Origin: Dryas octopetala
Lineage: Eukaryota; Streptophyta; Magnoliopsida; Rosales; Rosaceae
Length of the DNA: 64,000 nt
Direction: 5' to 3'
NCBI GenBank assembly: GCA_963921425.1
Contig: OY992838.1
Location: 1 to 64,000, forward strand
The position numbers and the translations under genes were made by a program. This document shows, one piece after another, positions 36,845 to 48,510 of this stretch (position 1 is its first letter; the number at the start of each line of letters is the position of its first letter). The notes beneath the pieces are model-generated. The model worked only from the letters and a program-made list of their open reading frames with translations. It was not told where the DNA came from and did not search any database.

Positions 36845-37044
36845 AACGTACATGGAGTTTAATTAATCTCTACATTAACATTAATTGTTATCTCTATTAA
36901 TATTAATTTTGTTTAATGTAAAAAAGCATAATTAACGTTTTTACATTAGTTTTGATAAAAATAGTCTTAATAATAATTTACATCACGTTACCAAAACTTT
37001 ATCAATTGTCATATACTAGTAATTTTTTTAGGTAAACTATAAGA

Positions 37045-37705
37045 GAGCTAATTTTAGCACTCCAATTTTCTCCTCTTATGCTCCTAATTTCTTTATAAAT
37101 TTTTCTATCTTTTTATTATCTGAGTTTCTTAATCTACCCTTTCCAACATCATCTTCTTGTGTATATTACTGTTCACAAATCTCTTTCTCCTGTTCGTTCT
37201 TTAATTGCCTCTTCCCATGGTAAATAATAATAGCCTTATCTGCCATTAAAGTCAGAGACCCTGCCAGATCGATCTATATGCTACCAAAGCATACCTATGA
37301 ATGATTGATTTATCAATTGGAATATGAAAATATCTCACTGTCTTAGTAACTTATTTAGAAACCAAGGATCTGTAATGAGAAAAATAACACAAGAACTTTC
37401 ATTTCGATCAAGTAATAAAAGCTTGTTCAACTCCTTGTTTCTCACTACAAGTTGAATATACATCTTAATATTTTAGGTTCTTATTCCTCACAATATTTCC
37501 ACCGAACTATATAGAACCTAAAGCGTGCTGGCATATTGGTGGGGCAATAGTGCAGCGCGGGATAGTGGTGTACAAGAAGAAGATGATGTCGAAAGGTTCA
37601 CGAAAGAGGTAATAAGGGTTGATTTGGAAACCCAACTATAAAAAGATAAAGACAGAGATGAGGACCGCAGAAAGAAAAAAAAATGGAGTGCCAAATGTCT
37701 CCAAA
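37045..37705. mobile_element. Probable foldback element, ~660 bp, diverged
   Basis: The left arm contains GCACTCCAATTTTCTCC, TATCTTTTTATTATCTGAG and ACATCATCTTCTTGTGTA; the minus strand of the right part gives GCACTCCATTTTTTTT, TATCTTTTTATAGTTGGG and ACATCATCTTCTTCTTGTAC in the same order. Borders and target duplication were not found. Confidence 0.6.
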
Positions 37706-38163
37706 TAATAAAATCATAATGTTGTATTAACTATATATCATCTGTACATATAAAAGATTTTATCGATGCACGATGATCATAGTGTTTATTAAAATTAATC
37801 AAGAAAAGACAGAAAAGATGCCAATAAGGAAGGGAGGCTAGGTAGGACGAGATTAGTATAAATAATGGTTAATAGTTAGTGTCAGAATAAATTAAGTGAA
37901 AAGGTGTGGGAACCCACCATGTATGACAATGGAATTGGAAGGCTAAGCTAGGCCAGGGCTAGCTAGTACATCACTGTCGACACTGAGCCCGCGCACACAG
38001 AGGAGATGGATTGGAGGATATATATATATATATATGTATAGATCCTCGGTGGTTTCTTTAATTCTGTATCTCATATATCGGCTATAAATTTAGGTGCTCT
38101 CCACTTCACTTTGGGACTACTCCAAGTTAAAATTAAATACTTGTGCCTATCTATAGCTTCGCC

Positions 38164-40769
38164 ATGTCTATCAGCTGCATAGTGCCAAAACCGGACTATG
38201 GCGGCAGTGACGTCACCGTGGAAGGTCGGCCGGAGATGTCTGAAACCCACAACAAGGCGCCTGTCCTTGCCTATCCCGCTCAACTACTTAATTCACAATC
38301 TTTCCTACAACTCACCTTGTACCCTATAACTTTAAAGGTCTTTCTCTCTCTCTCTCTCTCTCTCCTGCATCGATGTATCAAAATATATGTATAATATTTT
38401 ATCTAGTTAGCTAGCTAGCAGCCCTTATATATACAATTAATACATTAATTAGTAGTAAGTAGTAATGAATTTGGTTGACTTGTGTGCGCTAGCTAGCTAG
38501 CTGATTTTGATCTGATGGATGGATGGATCTATATGTGATTCAAAAATTAATCACGATCTGGTTTAAATTGCAGTTTGAGGAGGTGTTTTACAAAGTAAAG
38601 TTGGAGCAGAAAGGAGGGGGAGGAGTTTTGTGTGGTACTAGCGGTACAATATGGAGCAGCAGCAGCAGCAGTAGTAGTAGCAGAGAAAAAAGGATACTGA
38701 ATGGGATAACGGGTACGGTTTGCCCAGGAGAGATACTAGCCATGTTAGGCCCATCCGGGAGTGGGAAAACCACCCTTCTGACGGCTCTTGGTGGCCGTCT
38801 GATGAATCATCATCATGATCATCACAATAATGGGAAGTTGTCAGGAAAGATCACGTATAATGGGCAGCCATTTTGCGGTGCCATCAAACGAAGAACAGGA
38901 TTTGTTGCACAAGATGACGTTTTGTACCCGCACCTCACTGTAACCGAGACTCTTTTATTCACTGCTCTGCTGAGGTTACCCAACAGCCTGAGTCGAGATG
39001 AGAAAGCGCAGCATGTGGAGCAGGTTATCAGTGAGTTGGGATTGACTCGGTGCCGGAGCAGCATGATTGGGGGCCCACTCTTTAGAGGAATTTCAGGTGG
39101 GGAGAAGAAGAGGGTGAGTATTGGTCAAGAGATGCTAATTAACCCAAGCTTACTTTTGCTAGATGAGCCCACCTCAGGTTTGGACTCCACTACGGCTCAA
39201 CGGATCCTGACCACAGTCAAAAGGCTTGCCACTGCCGGAGGTCGAACCGTGGTCACCACCATTCACCAGCCCTCAAGCCGCCTCTACCACATGTTTGATA
39301 AGCTAGTCTTGCTTTCCGAGGGCTCCCCCATTTATTATGGTCCTGCTTCCGCAGCCCTCGAATATTTTTCCTCCATTGGGTTTTCCTCCTCTTCCATCAC
39401 TAGTGTCAATCCAGCTGATCTCTTGCTGGATCTTGCTAACGGTACGTATATATATATATATATATATATACAGTAATTCATTAATTCATCAATAAATTAT
39501 ATATATATATATATACATACGACGCGAGGCGCGCGTGTACGTATATATATATGATGATCAATCCATCGATCGAGAATTATATAATTAATTAATTATATAT
39601 GTACGTGTGTGCCTGAGAACGTCCAGGAATCCCCCCTGATTCCAAAGCTGCATCTGATCAGCAGCGCGAGAACATGGAAGAGGATCAGAAGATGGTGAGA
39701 AAGGCTCTCATTTCTGCCTATGATAAAAACATTTGTGCAAGGTTGAAAGCTGAGCTCTGTGCTGGTTTGGAGGTCAACAACTACAATATTAATTATACGA
39801 ACAAAGAAGCTTCTGCAAGTAAATCCTTAGCTAGCTCCCTTTAATTTTTTAATTTATAATTTGATTAGATCGATTTTAGATGAATATATGAACTAATAAT
39901 CGTGGTGTAGTGCAGGACATGATGTGATGAAAGCTGCTGCAGAGGAATATTGGTGCACAAGCTGGTGGCACCAGTTCAAGGTGCTGCTTCAGAGGGGGCT
40001 GAGGGAGCGAAGGTATGAAGCATTCAACAGGCTAAGAATTTTCCAAGTAATAAGTGTGGCCACGCTTGGCGGACTCCTCTGGTGGCACACACCCACGTCC
40101 CACATTGAAGACCGCATCGCTCTGCTCTTCTTTTTCTCTGTGTTCTGGGGGTTCTACCCACTTTACAATGCAGTTTTCACATTCCCCCAGGAAAGAAGGA
40201 TGCTGATTAAGGAACGATCATCAGGAATGTACCGGCTGTCTTCCTACTTCCTAGCAAGAACAGTTGGGGACCTGCCACTGGAGCTTGCACTACCTACTGC
40301 ATTTGTGCTGATAATCTATTGGATGGGGGGTTTGAAGCCCGATCCCTTCACTTTCATCCTTTCTCTACTTGTGGTGCTTTACAATGTCCTTGTGTCCCAA
40401 AGTCTAGGCTTAGCCATCGGCGCCATTCTCATGGACATAAAGCAAGCCACTACTCTAGCTTCGGTTACAACACTTGTTTTCCTCATCGCCGGGGGATACT
40501 ATATTCAACAGATTCCTCCCTTCATTGTGTGGTTGAAGTACTTGAGCTATAGCTACTACTGCTACAAGCTTCTTCTTGGAGTTCAATACGACGAGGATGA
40601 TTATTATGAGTGCTCAAAAGGAGTCTTGTGCCGAGTTGGAGATTTGCCTGCCATCAAATCCATGGGTGGTCTTAACCATTTGTGGATAGATGTCTCCATT
40701 CTAGCCTTAATGTTACTGGGTTACCGCCTTCTTGCTTATCTCGCACTGCATCGAGTGCGCTTGAGCTAG
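38164..40769 (+). CDS. ABCG14: ABCG14-type half-size ABC transporter (cytokinin export)
   Basis: Four exons, GT-AG and in phase: 38164-38337, 38574-39441, 39627-39818, 39916-40769, giving 695 residues. NBD: Walker [10 protein letters not shown] (about residue 118), Q-loop [14 protein letters not shown], signature [10 protein letters not shown], Walker [14 protein letters not shown]-loop TTIHQPSSR. The C-terminal domain has six helices with [32 protein letters not shown], the [13 protein letters not shown] motif, [10 protein letters not shown] and [20 protein letters not shown]. Over its full length it matches Arabidopsis ABCG14, known for root-to-shoot transport of trans-zeatin-type cytokinins. 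The ATG at 38164 ([14 protein letters not shown]) is chosen because it aligns with the ABCG14 N-terminus; an upstream in-frame ATG at 38143 would add seven residues. Unusual here: a poly-Ser run and a His-rich insert in the NBD. Confidence 0.95.
39446..39472. repeat. (TA)n microsatellite at ABCG14 intron 2 donor
   Basis: Begins four bases after the splice donor GGTACG. A second AT run is at 39500-39516. Confidence 0.85.
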
Positions 40770-41459
40770 TAGCTAGCAAGCTCGCGACTGCTTAATTCCA
40801 TCACCAACAATTAAGTACTAGACTACTAGTACACTAGCTAGCTACTACTCCTACCCACCCACCTACCTTGCTTACCTAATTAATAACTACTATAGACAGT
40901 CTGAAGAGTTTTCTCCTTCATCTTCAACTGATCCATCAGGATTATTAGGCATACCATTTAGCTATCTGGCTAGCTGAAAATCATGATCATGTTCATGTGC
41001 TGAAATTTTGAGCCATATATATCCTTATTAATTTAATTCTCACTTCTGAGTTGGCCTGCCCATGTATCAGCCGCATTCAGCCTCTGTGGCTAGCTTTAGA
41101 TTGATATTACTAACTTAATTGAAGTTTCTAATCTTAGATCAATACATTGAATATATATATATATATATATATAGGAAAGAAAACATCCCTCACTAAATGC
41201 AGGTAACTGTACTCTCTCCATCCCGTACGTTATCTTATATAGGAAAAATTATTAGTATTTGACAATTTATACAAAAGAGATTTAGAGTACCGTCTATTAT
41301 TGATTTAGGATTTTTAATTAAAATTTTTTAATTTATTTTTTTGACGACTTTATATTAAGTTTTAATTCTGAAAATACTCTAACATGCAACCTTTACACCT
41401 TAGGAGGAAAAATACCTTTTAAATTAGGAGAAATATCCTTCAAATCGGGAAATGACTTT

Positions 41460-41575
41460 ATTATAAATTTAAAAAAAATTCTTATAAATTAAAAAGATTT
41501 TATTATAAATTAAAAAAAAATTCTTATAAATTAAAGGATTTTATTATGAATTAAAAAAAATTTCTTATACATTTT
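41460..41575. repeat. Imperfect tandem repeat, ~40-bp unit
   Basis: TTTATTATAAATTAAAAAA followed by TTCTTATAAATTAAA repeats about three times. Confidence 0.7.
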
Positions 41576-42738
41576 AAAACACATTTGATCTCTATCTAAA
41601 AACTGTTTTTCTAAATGACCTAAACCTAATTATCTCATTATACAATCAATTTGTATTAGTAACTATCTAATTTTCTATTTTTAATTTTTAATTCCTTTCT
41701 TCTTCTTTTTATGCTCAATTTCATTAAAACGTCCCAGTGCTTACAATATACAATAAAAGAGCCACGCCCGGCCAGGGCATTGTCTTAAAAACTAAGCTTA
41801 ATATAGCGATGATTAAACCCCACCTTCTACGCACCCATTTTAATTTTTCTCTCACATGCCATATTTGTTTTCTTCCTATTATAACCTTTAAAAGTTTAAA
41901 TTGTCATACTACACATGCACAACATGTGAGAAAGAGAGCGAAGGAGGTGGGCCGGGCAACCGTGGGGAAGGCCGGGCAACACGGTGGGTGGGGTTGGTTG
42001 ATTTTTGCCTTTTATTTTTTAATATGTTAATTTCAAGTATTGACAAACTAAAAATTTAATTAAAATTATCTTAACACTCAAATTTAACTTACAAGTAACC
42101 TTATAGAAGATCCAAGATAAAAGAGCCAGCGAAAGGACAAAACACAACATATCAAATATAAAAAATACCAAGCGTGTTCCTATTGGACCACTTTCTTCAA
42201 TTGCGAGCCGAGAAAAAACAAATACCAAAATAAAAAATTGAAATTAACACAAGCCTATCTCACCCAAAATAAAAACTGAAATTAACACAAACCCAATCAA
42301 TCTAAAATTAAAAGCAGAAACTAATACAAGCCCAACTCACCCAAAATAGTTTTAGCAAAAGCCAAACTGTTAAAATTGCAAATTGGATATGCGAACTGAA
42401 ACTACGACTGTAAACATATTTTCACTATACTTTGGACAAATATAAGTTTTATATACCAAAAAAACTAAAAAAATTTAAGAGAAAAAAATTTATAACGAAT
42501 TAAAACTAAATTAAATAAGTTAAGTGACCTAGAGGTTACAAATGTTAAATTATTGTTACATTTTAATAATATGTATACTAGAAATTAAGTAGAATGCTTG
42601 TCACGCAAATGGTTAGTTTAATATCCTAGCCTCCCAGGAGATATTAGACCAAAAAAAGTATCCTAGGAGATAACAAACGTCAAAACTGAATACTCTCCCT
42701 TCAGGCCCAAAGAAAAAAGTGCTCTCTGACCTAGAGAA

Positions 42739-42745
42739 TGGGCCC
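42739..42745 (+). promoter_or_regulatory. Possible site II element (TGGGCCC)
   Basis: TGGGCCC about 150 bases before the zinc-knuckle ATG, with AGGCCCAAAG a little upstream. Site II TGGGCY motifs are frequent in promoters of plant growth-linked genes. Position fits; function is inferred. Confidence 0.35.
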
Positions 42746-42893
42746 AATTAGTAAAACCCAATTTGCCTAACCCACAGAAGCGAGCATAACAAAGACAACA
42801 ACGAAGCAGAAGAGAGCTGATTATAGGTTTGTTTTACTTTCGCAGAAGATAGTTGGTTTTAGAAAGCAAGAAGTCCATAGAAGAAAGAAAGGG

Positions 42894-45800
42894 ATGGAAG
42901 GTGAAGAGGGAGGAGGGATAAGGTTGAGCAAGAGATTTTCGGACAAAGGAGGAGGGGAGGTTGATTACAAGACCAAGTCAGGCACGGCGTGGAGCCATTC
43001 CTATCTCAACCAGAAGCCATGGCACCCTCTCTCTTACCCCAATCAACGCCGCAAGTGGATTGCCGAGCAGATCCAAAACCAGAGCCAGCGTCGCGCCGAG
43101 GAGGTCTCCCGCGAGGCACGTGCCCGCCGTCCCCCCCCCCCCCCCCCCCCTCCCCTTTTCCTTTCATGTCAATTGTCAATTGTTTTATTTTTTATTGGTA
43201 ATTTCAATTCTCTCTCTCGTTCTTTTATCATTTGTGCAGTATGCCCAAGAGCAGGAATTCTTTCGCCAGACCGCTCTCATATCCAAGAAAGACAAGGAAA
43301 AGGTTCTGAAACTTATTCTTTTCTTAATTTATTGATCATTTTGCTAATTTTTCTTAATTATTATTCAAACTCCACAAGTACCCAAACCCCATTGTTTAAG
43401 TTGATGTGTAGATTGAGATGATGAAAGCTGTTAGCTTTATGTATGTTCGTCCACCTGGTTACAATGCCGAAAGTGCCAAAGCTGCAGAGATTGCTGATGA
43501 AAGTATAAGAGAGCACCATAATAACCCCTCCCTTGAAGACCCACAAACACGAACGGATGGCCCTTCCACTTCAAGGTACAATACATTATATTCTTGCAAT
43601 TATATTATATTCTTTCAATGCATCTTGAACTGATTGTCTCTTTCTCATTAGGCCACGGCCACTGGAGTCTATGCCTCGTAGTGGTGAAGAAGCTAGGAAA
43701 CCAAGGCCCAAAGATGTGTTTGGTCGTCCTTTACCAACGGAACAAGAATTTGAAATTTTGAAAAATGCTCCAAGGTGTGCCTGTTGCTGCCTTTACAGTA
43801 AGATGCAATGTTTTTTTGTTACTTTATAGATTCTTGGTTGACTTATATGTGGCAGCGACCACATGGATAACAATAGCATTAAGAAGTTGAGTAAGTAAGG
43901 AGATTACTTATAACAAATGATCTTTCATATACTTTATTGTTGCTTGCATTGATCACTTGATGCATATAGGATTTTAGATGATAAGATTTCTAGATTTGGT
44001 TTTATCTAGTTTCTTCAGTGTAGACATTTTGCACAGCTTTATACAGTCTTTTCATGATCAACTTCTTCATAACCCAAATTTCAAAGGTGGGTGTTCTCTT
44101 TTAAGATTCGGTTTCTTCTATGTAAATTGACTTTTAACTGAAAACCTTGTGGTGCATGTTTGTGATAATTAAAAGATGATCTACCTCGGTGCGCCTATTA
44201 ACTCCCCATGGATCATTGTTGCTTTTCATGTTAGTAGCATGCATTTGTGATTCTTTCAAACCTTTCTGGACAGTTTAAAAGTATAAGTCAATAGGTTGTT
44301 ATTTTAAAAATGCATAAAAGAAGATATTACATTTTTTGAGTCAAGCATATCTATGGCTGAAACATCGACTTATATACACTATTATTAAATAGAGTTGGAA
44401 TCTCGTACTGAGTTTTCACTTTCCTCAGATTAATTATGATACTGATTTTGAGTTATGCCACATGAAATTTCTTTCACGTAGTTTAAGATGTACTTTTCAG
44501 TTTTCACTTTCTGTTAATGATGGTTGGGTTTTCTTGGTGTCTATATCTATTGAATTGACCAAGACTCACAGTTGGTACATGTAAGGGTACCTTTGAACAT
44601 AAAAGTCTTAAATTGCAGTTGCTACAGTTAAGTTGATACTGTATGATGATGACATTGATGATAATTTTTTAAGGCTGGAGACTGGTGTTCCTGCAAGGGT
44701 GAAACCATTTGGAGTTGAAGTGCGCAATGTGAAGTGTGTAAGGTGTGGAACCTTTGGTCACCAAAGTGGCGATCGTGAATGTCCATTGAAGGATGCTATA
44801 ATGCCTAATGAAGAGAGCCGATTGAAAAGGGATGACCCTTTGACTGCTATCCTTGCCCACACAGATCCTAGTGAGGTCAGTCTTTTTATCCCTATCTTGA
44901 AATTGGGAGGCTGTTATTATCCCTTGCTCCAAAACTATTCCTATCTCTTCTTAATAGGTGAATGTTTGAGTTAAGGTTCGCATGGCTAGGATGGCATAAG
45001 CCTCAAAGCATGGGGTGTGGATCTTTTAAGTGTTTTTTTTTTTGGTTAAAGAAGTGTGAATTGTTTTTCTCTTCAAAAAAGAAAAAAGAAGTATGAATAT
45101 ATTTCCTATAGAAAAAGAAGCTTGAGTTATATTACCATCAAAAGTTGTTTTGATCCCTTTGAAAGAGCAGATATTTAAGCTCATTAATATTACTCTGTGA
45201 AGTTTGCCTTCTTATTCTATTGTTTTTTTCTGTGGCTATGAGGGAAAGAATGGGTCGGTATTATTTATGAATTTGGAGCAAGTTTATAATTTGGGGTATG
45301 GTTACTGGGTGTGGGGCAACCATTGAAATCAAATTGTGACAGTTAGGCTGGGAAAATTCTGGCCATGAAATTGTAAGTCATGACCAATATACTTATGGGT
45401 AACAGCTTGCAAGAGTCATTAATTTTGTTTTATTGTTAACTAGGCCAAAAAGTAAACCTGTGTTGCTCAGAATGCAGTTTACTGTGACTGGAGAAATGGA
45501 AATATGGTAGACCACTGGCAGGTTGATAGATTTCAATGGTCGTGTATACATATAGCATATGTAGATTTCTAAGTTAGAAACGGTAACATAGTGACTCTAA
45601 ATTTTCAAAACTATAACCTTCTTTTGCCTCAAATTATATTACTTCACATTAGTGTTATAAATGTAAAAAAATGTAAAGAAATTTCCAGATTGCCAAGTAT
45701 TTTGGAATTGAAATGTCTTCAGTTTGCATTTTGATTGCCCCAGATTGTGATTTGCTAGTGAATGGTGAGGGGGGGTGGTTGGGAGGTATATCCTTCCATC

Positions 45801-47766
45801 TTACCACTGACACTGTCAAAATGGCTCATTTTCCCAATCAATTCCCAAATATCCACAGAAATTTTGACGATATACTGGGTGAATATTTCTGAAATTTATA
45901 TTCAAGTTCTCTACTTACCTGTGTTATTGGCTTCTTGCTGATCCAGATGCGAGAGAAACTAATGAAGGAATTGTGTAGAAAAGCTATCCACCATAATTGC
46001 TATGACTACGAGCTTGTAAATGAAGAAATTTTAAACAAGCTGTAAATCTGTGACTAAAGAATAGAGTGGTTTGGCTGTATATTCTAGAAAGTAGTTAATC
46101 TCTCTCTCTCTCTCTCTCTCTCTCAGTGATATAGTGGATTGGGTAATGTAAAGAGAGGCCAACAAGTGTTTGTGTGTGTATTTGGTCTGTTTCTGTTTTT
46201 TTTCCTCGTTTGTATCGATGGTTTGTACCTGGCTTCTTGGTCTGTTTCAACTTTTTCATCCTTAATATATATATATATATGTATATATATGTTTGAGGCA
46301 TATCTGTATTTGCTGTTTTTTTTTTTTTTCCATCAAAAGGTGTGCTGTAACACCAACTTTTGTGTATTCGTACATCAATAAATATTTTAACTTTGTCTAT
46401 TTATTTGTTATAGTCTCACAATCATGCTTATTTACAAATATAGAGCATTGTTCTTTTTGCTCTGTTTGAGACACATCTACTATACATATAGGCCTCATTT
46501 GGTGCATAGGATTGGATGTGATAGGATAAATGGCAAAATCATGTGTATTCAAAGAAGAAGATGGAAATGAGATGGACTAATCATAAGGGCTAGCCATTTA
46601 TCCTATCCAATCCTATGCATCAAACGAGGCCATAGTGCCCTACAGCCCTGGCAACTGACTAATGCATTCATTTATCATTAATATGCAGAAAAAAAAAAAA
46701 AAACTAGGACCCTACTGCCATTTTGAAACTGATATCTATTTCTTATTTTGGCTTGTTTTGCAGCCTCTAAAGTGGGAACTCAAGCAAAAACCAGGAATTA
46801 GTCCTCCACGTGGAGGGTTTAAACCAGATGATCCCAACCAGCAAATAGTTTCTGAGGAAATATTTGATGAGTATGGAGGTATTTAGTTTTCAGTTTCAGA
46901 ATATGTATGACAATGTCTATCTTGTATCTTTGTGATGCATGCGAGATAACTGCCAACCCCTCCATTGTTCAGGGTTTCTTAGTGGGGATGTCATCCCTGA
47001 GTTTCTGACCAACTTCACAAGCAAACCCAGGAAGAAGTCCACAAAGAAGATGAAGCACAAAAGAAAACAGTCTTCACCAATTAGTGGCGAAGACGGTTTG
47101 TCATCTTCTTATGAGGATGGCAAGAGGAGGTCAAAGAATAAAAGATGCAAGGTAAATAAAAATAAGCGAAATCATTCTGAATCGAGCTCATCGGAGATTT
47201 TGGAATTTGGTAGACATAAAGAAAAGAGGAGAGACAAGCATTCTTATTCATTTGAGGATTCAAATGAAAAACATCATCGAAGTACAACAAACAAACAGAA
47301 GCATTCTCATTCCCATTCATCTGAGGATTCCGATATTGATAGGCAGTACAGAAGGGACAAGAGCAGAGGCAGGTGTACTGATTCATCTGAAAATTCTGAG
47401 CCTGATAAGTACCATCGAGGTGTCAAGAGCAGACACAATCATTTTTGTTCATTTGAGGATTCGAATTATGAAAAACATCATAGAAGTACAAAGAACGGTA
47501 AGAAGATTTCTCATTCATCTGAAGATTCTGAGATTCATAGGCATTACCGAATGGACAAGAGCAGATCTGAAGATTTTGATCCTGATGGGCACCATAGAAG
47601 TGTCAAGAGTAGACACCGGTGTTCTTATTCATCAGAAGATTCTGACACAGACAGGCAAAATAGAAGTAAAAAGAGCAGGGATAAGCACTCTTACTCGTAT
47701 TGTGAAACCAAAAATGAGAAGCATCGTAAAAGTAGAAACAGCAGACTCAAGCATTCGTGGATCTGA
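42894..47766 (+). CDS. CCHC zinc-knuckle protein, At4g19190-like
   Basis: Seven exons in phase: 42894-43115, 43240-43302, 43412-43575, 43652-43774, 44674-44875, 46764-46878, 46973-47766, giving 560 residues. Intron 1 begins with GC, the others with GT. The N-terminus ([59 protein letters not shown]) is typical of a conserved plant family with a CIR-like N-terminal domain. A zinc knuckle [16 protein letters not shown] has the spacing C-x2-C-x4-H-x6-[19 protein letters not shown] follows, then a Lys/Arg/Ser/His-rich tail with repeats of the HSSEDSD...RSxKSR kind, as in nuclear RNA-processing and splicing-related proteins. Biochemical role unknown; nuclear RNA or transcription corepressor function is inferred. 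An optional terminal exon lies at 45947-46045. Confidence 0.92.
43131..43150. repeat. Poly-C run in intron 1 of the zinc-knuckle gene
   Basis: About 20 C in a row, 15 bases downstream of the GC splice donor. Assembly length errors are likely in such a run. Confidence 0.9.
45947..46045 (+). other. Possible alternative terminal exon of the zinc-knuckle gene
   Basis: After ATCCAG there is an open reading in the phase of exon 5 coding [20 protein letters not shown] and then [12 protein letters not shown] before TAA. Joining exon 5 here would end the protein without the basic tail. It could be chance; only transcripts can show. Confidence 0.35.
46095..46124. repeat. (CT)n microsatellite in zinc-knuckle intron 5
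   Basis: About 13 CT units, followed by a T-rich stretch and an (AT)n near 46267. Confidence 0.9.
46491..46631. mobile_element. 141-bp MITE in intron 5 of the zinc-knuckle gene
   Basis: Inverted ends GGCCTCATTTGGTGCATAGG and GGCCTCGTTTGATGCATAGG (right end, minus strand) continue to GATAAATGGC. Flanked by ATA on both sides, a 3-bp duplication as in Harbinger/Tourist-like MITEs. Confidence 0.88.
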
Positions 47767-48510
47767 GGATCCCGACTCTGAGGGGGATGGTAGAAGTAGA
47801 CACCATTGTCATCTGTCGTCAACACTATTGTTGTCTGTCGTCGACACTATCAATCTCATCCTTTATCAGAGTAAGATTATAAATGTCTTTAGGAAAAGCT
47901 GCCTCAGCAAGTGTTCTGGTGGAAATAAGCTCTAATAAATTGTGATGAGAAGGAAATGAATCAACTGACACGACCCCAATTATCTGTCTCTTGTGTTTGG
48001 TTGCAGCTCAGCTAGTGTTGCCTGAAAAACATGGGTTCAGCCTCGTAACATGGGGAACATTCAGGACATTGTATCCGTTGAACTGACTTGTTATTTTCTC
48101 TAAAATAAGGATACGCATTTGGATAATCAATTGATGTGATTCCAACATGAGAAAGGAGTGGTATTTTTTTTTTTCTATTTGAAAAAAGAAGAAAATATGC
48201 ATGTAATGTAAGCGGCAGTTGCTTTCTCTTCTGGATGCACTATGCAGACTGTACAATTGTACATCTAAATCTAAAGTCTCGTCAATATGTATGTAATTTA
48301 GTGCTATAAATATGATTTTGATTTCTTTTTTTCTCCAAAATGATAGTAAGTAGAAATAACAAAAAAAGAAAAGAGAGATGATTTTGATTTTGATTTTGAT
48401 TTCACTTTTTTCTACAAGTGTACAACCTAGTTCAATTCGGAGGATTTAGAAGGGAAAATAAAGGGTTATATATATGTGAGAAAAAGCTTAGGGTTTGGCA
48501 ATGCACTTAG
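47767..48510. other. Zinc-knuckle 3' region and SWIB-like upstream DNA
   Basis: Probable 3'UTR with a T-rich run near 48160, then a TGATTTTGATTT repeat at about 48380 and the SWIB-like 5' leader. No separate gene is supported. Confidence 0.45.
48488..48496 (-). promoter_or_regulatory. Telo-box in the SWIB-like leader
   Basis: TTAGGGTTT (AAACCCTAA on the minus strand) 15 bases before the ATG at 48511. Telo-boxes are known near the 5' ends of plant growth and translation genes; the role here is inferred. Confidence 0.45.

Larger units (their letters stand above)
40770..42893. other. ABCG14 3' flank and intergenic DNA
   Basis: 3'UTR-like sequence with an (AT)n at 41152-41174, then imperfect tandem repeats of TTATAAATTAAAAAAAATTC at 41460-41575. 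No gene was recognised until 42894. Confidence 0.45.

Noticed and set aside
41215-41290. ACTCTCTCCATCCCGTACGT resembling a Stowaway MITE end
   Set aside because: No matching inverted end or TA duplication could be found downstream.
47207-47935. 242-codon + ORF overlapping the zinc-knuckle exon 7
   Set aside because: Out-of-frame shadow of the repeat-bearing tail; the in-frame reading matches the upstream exons.
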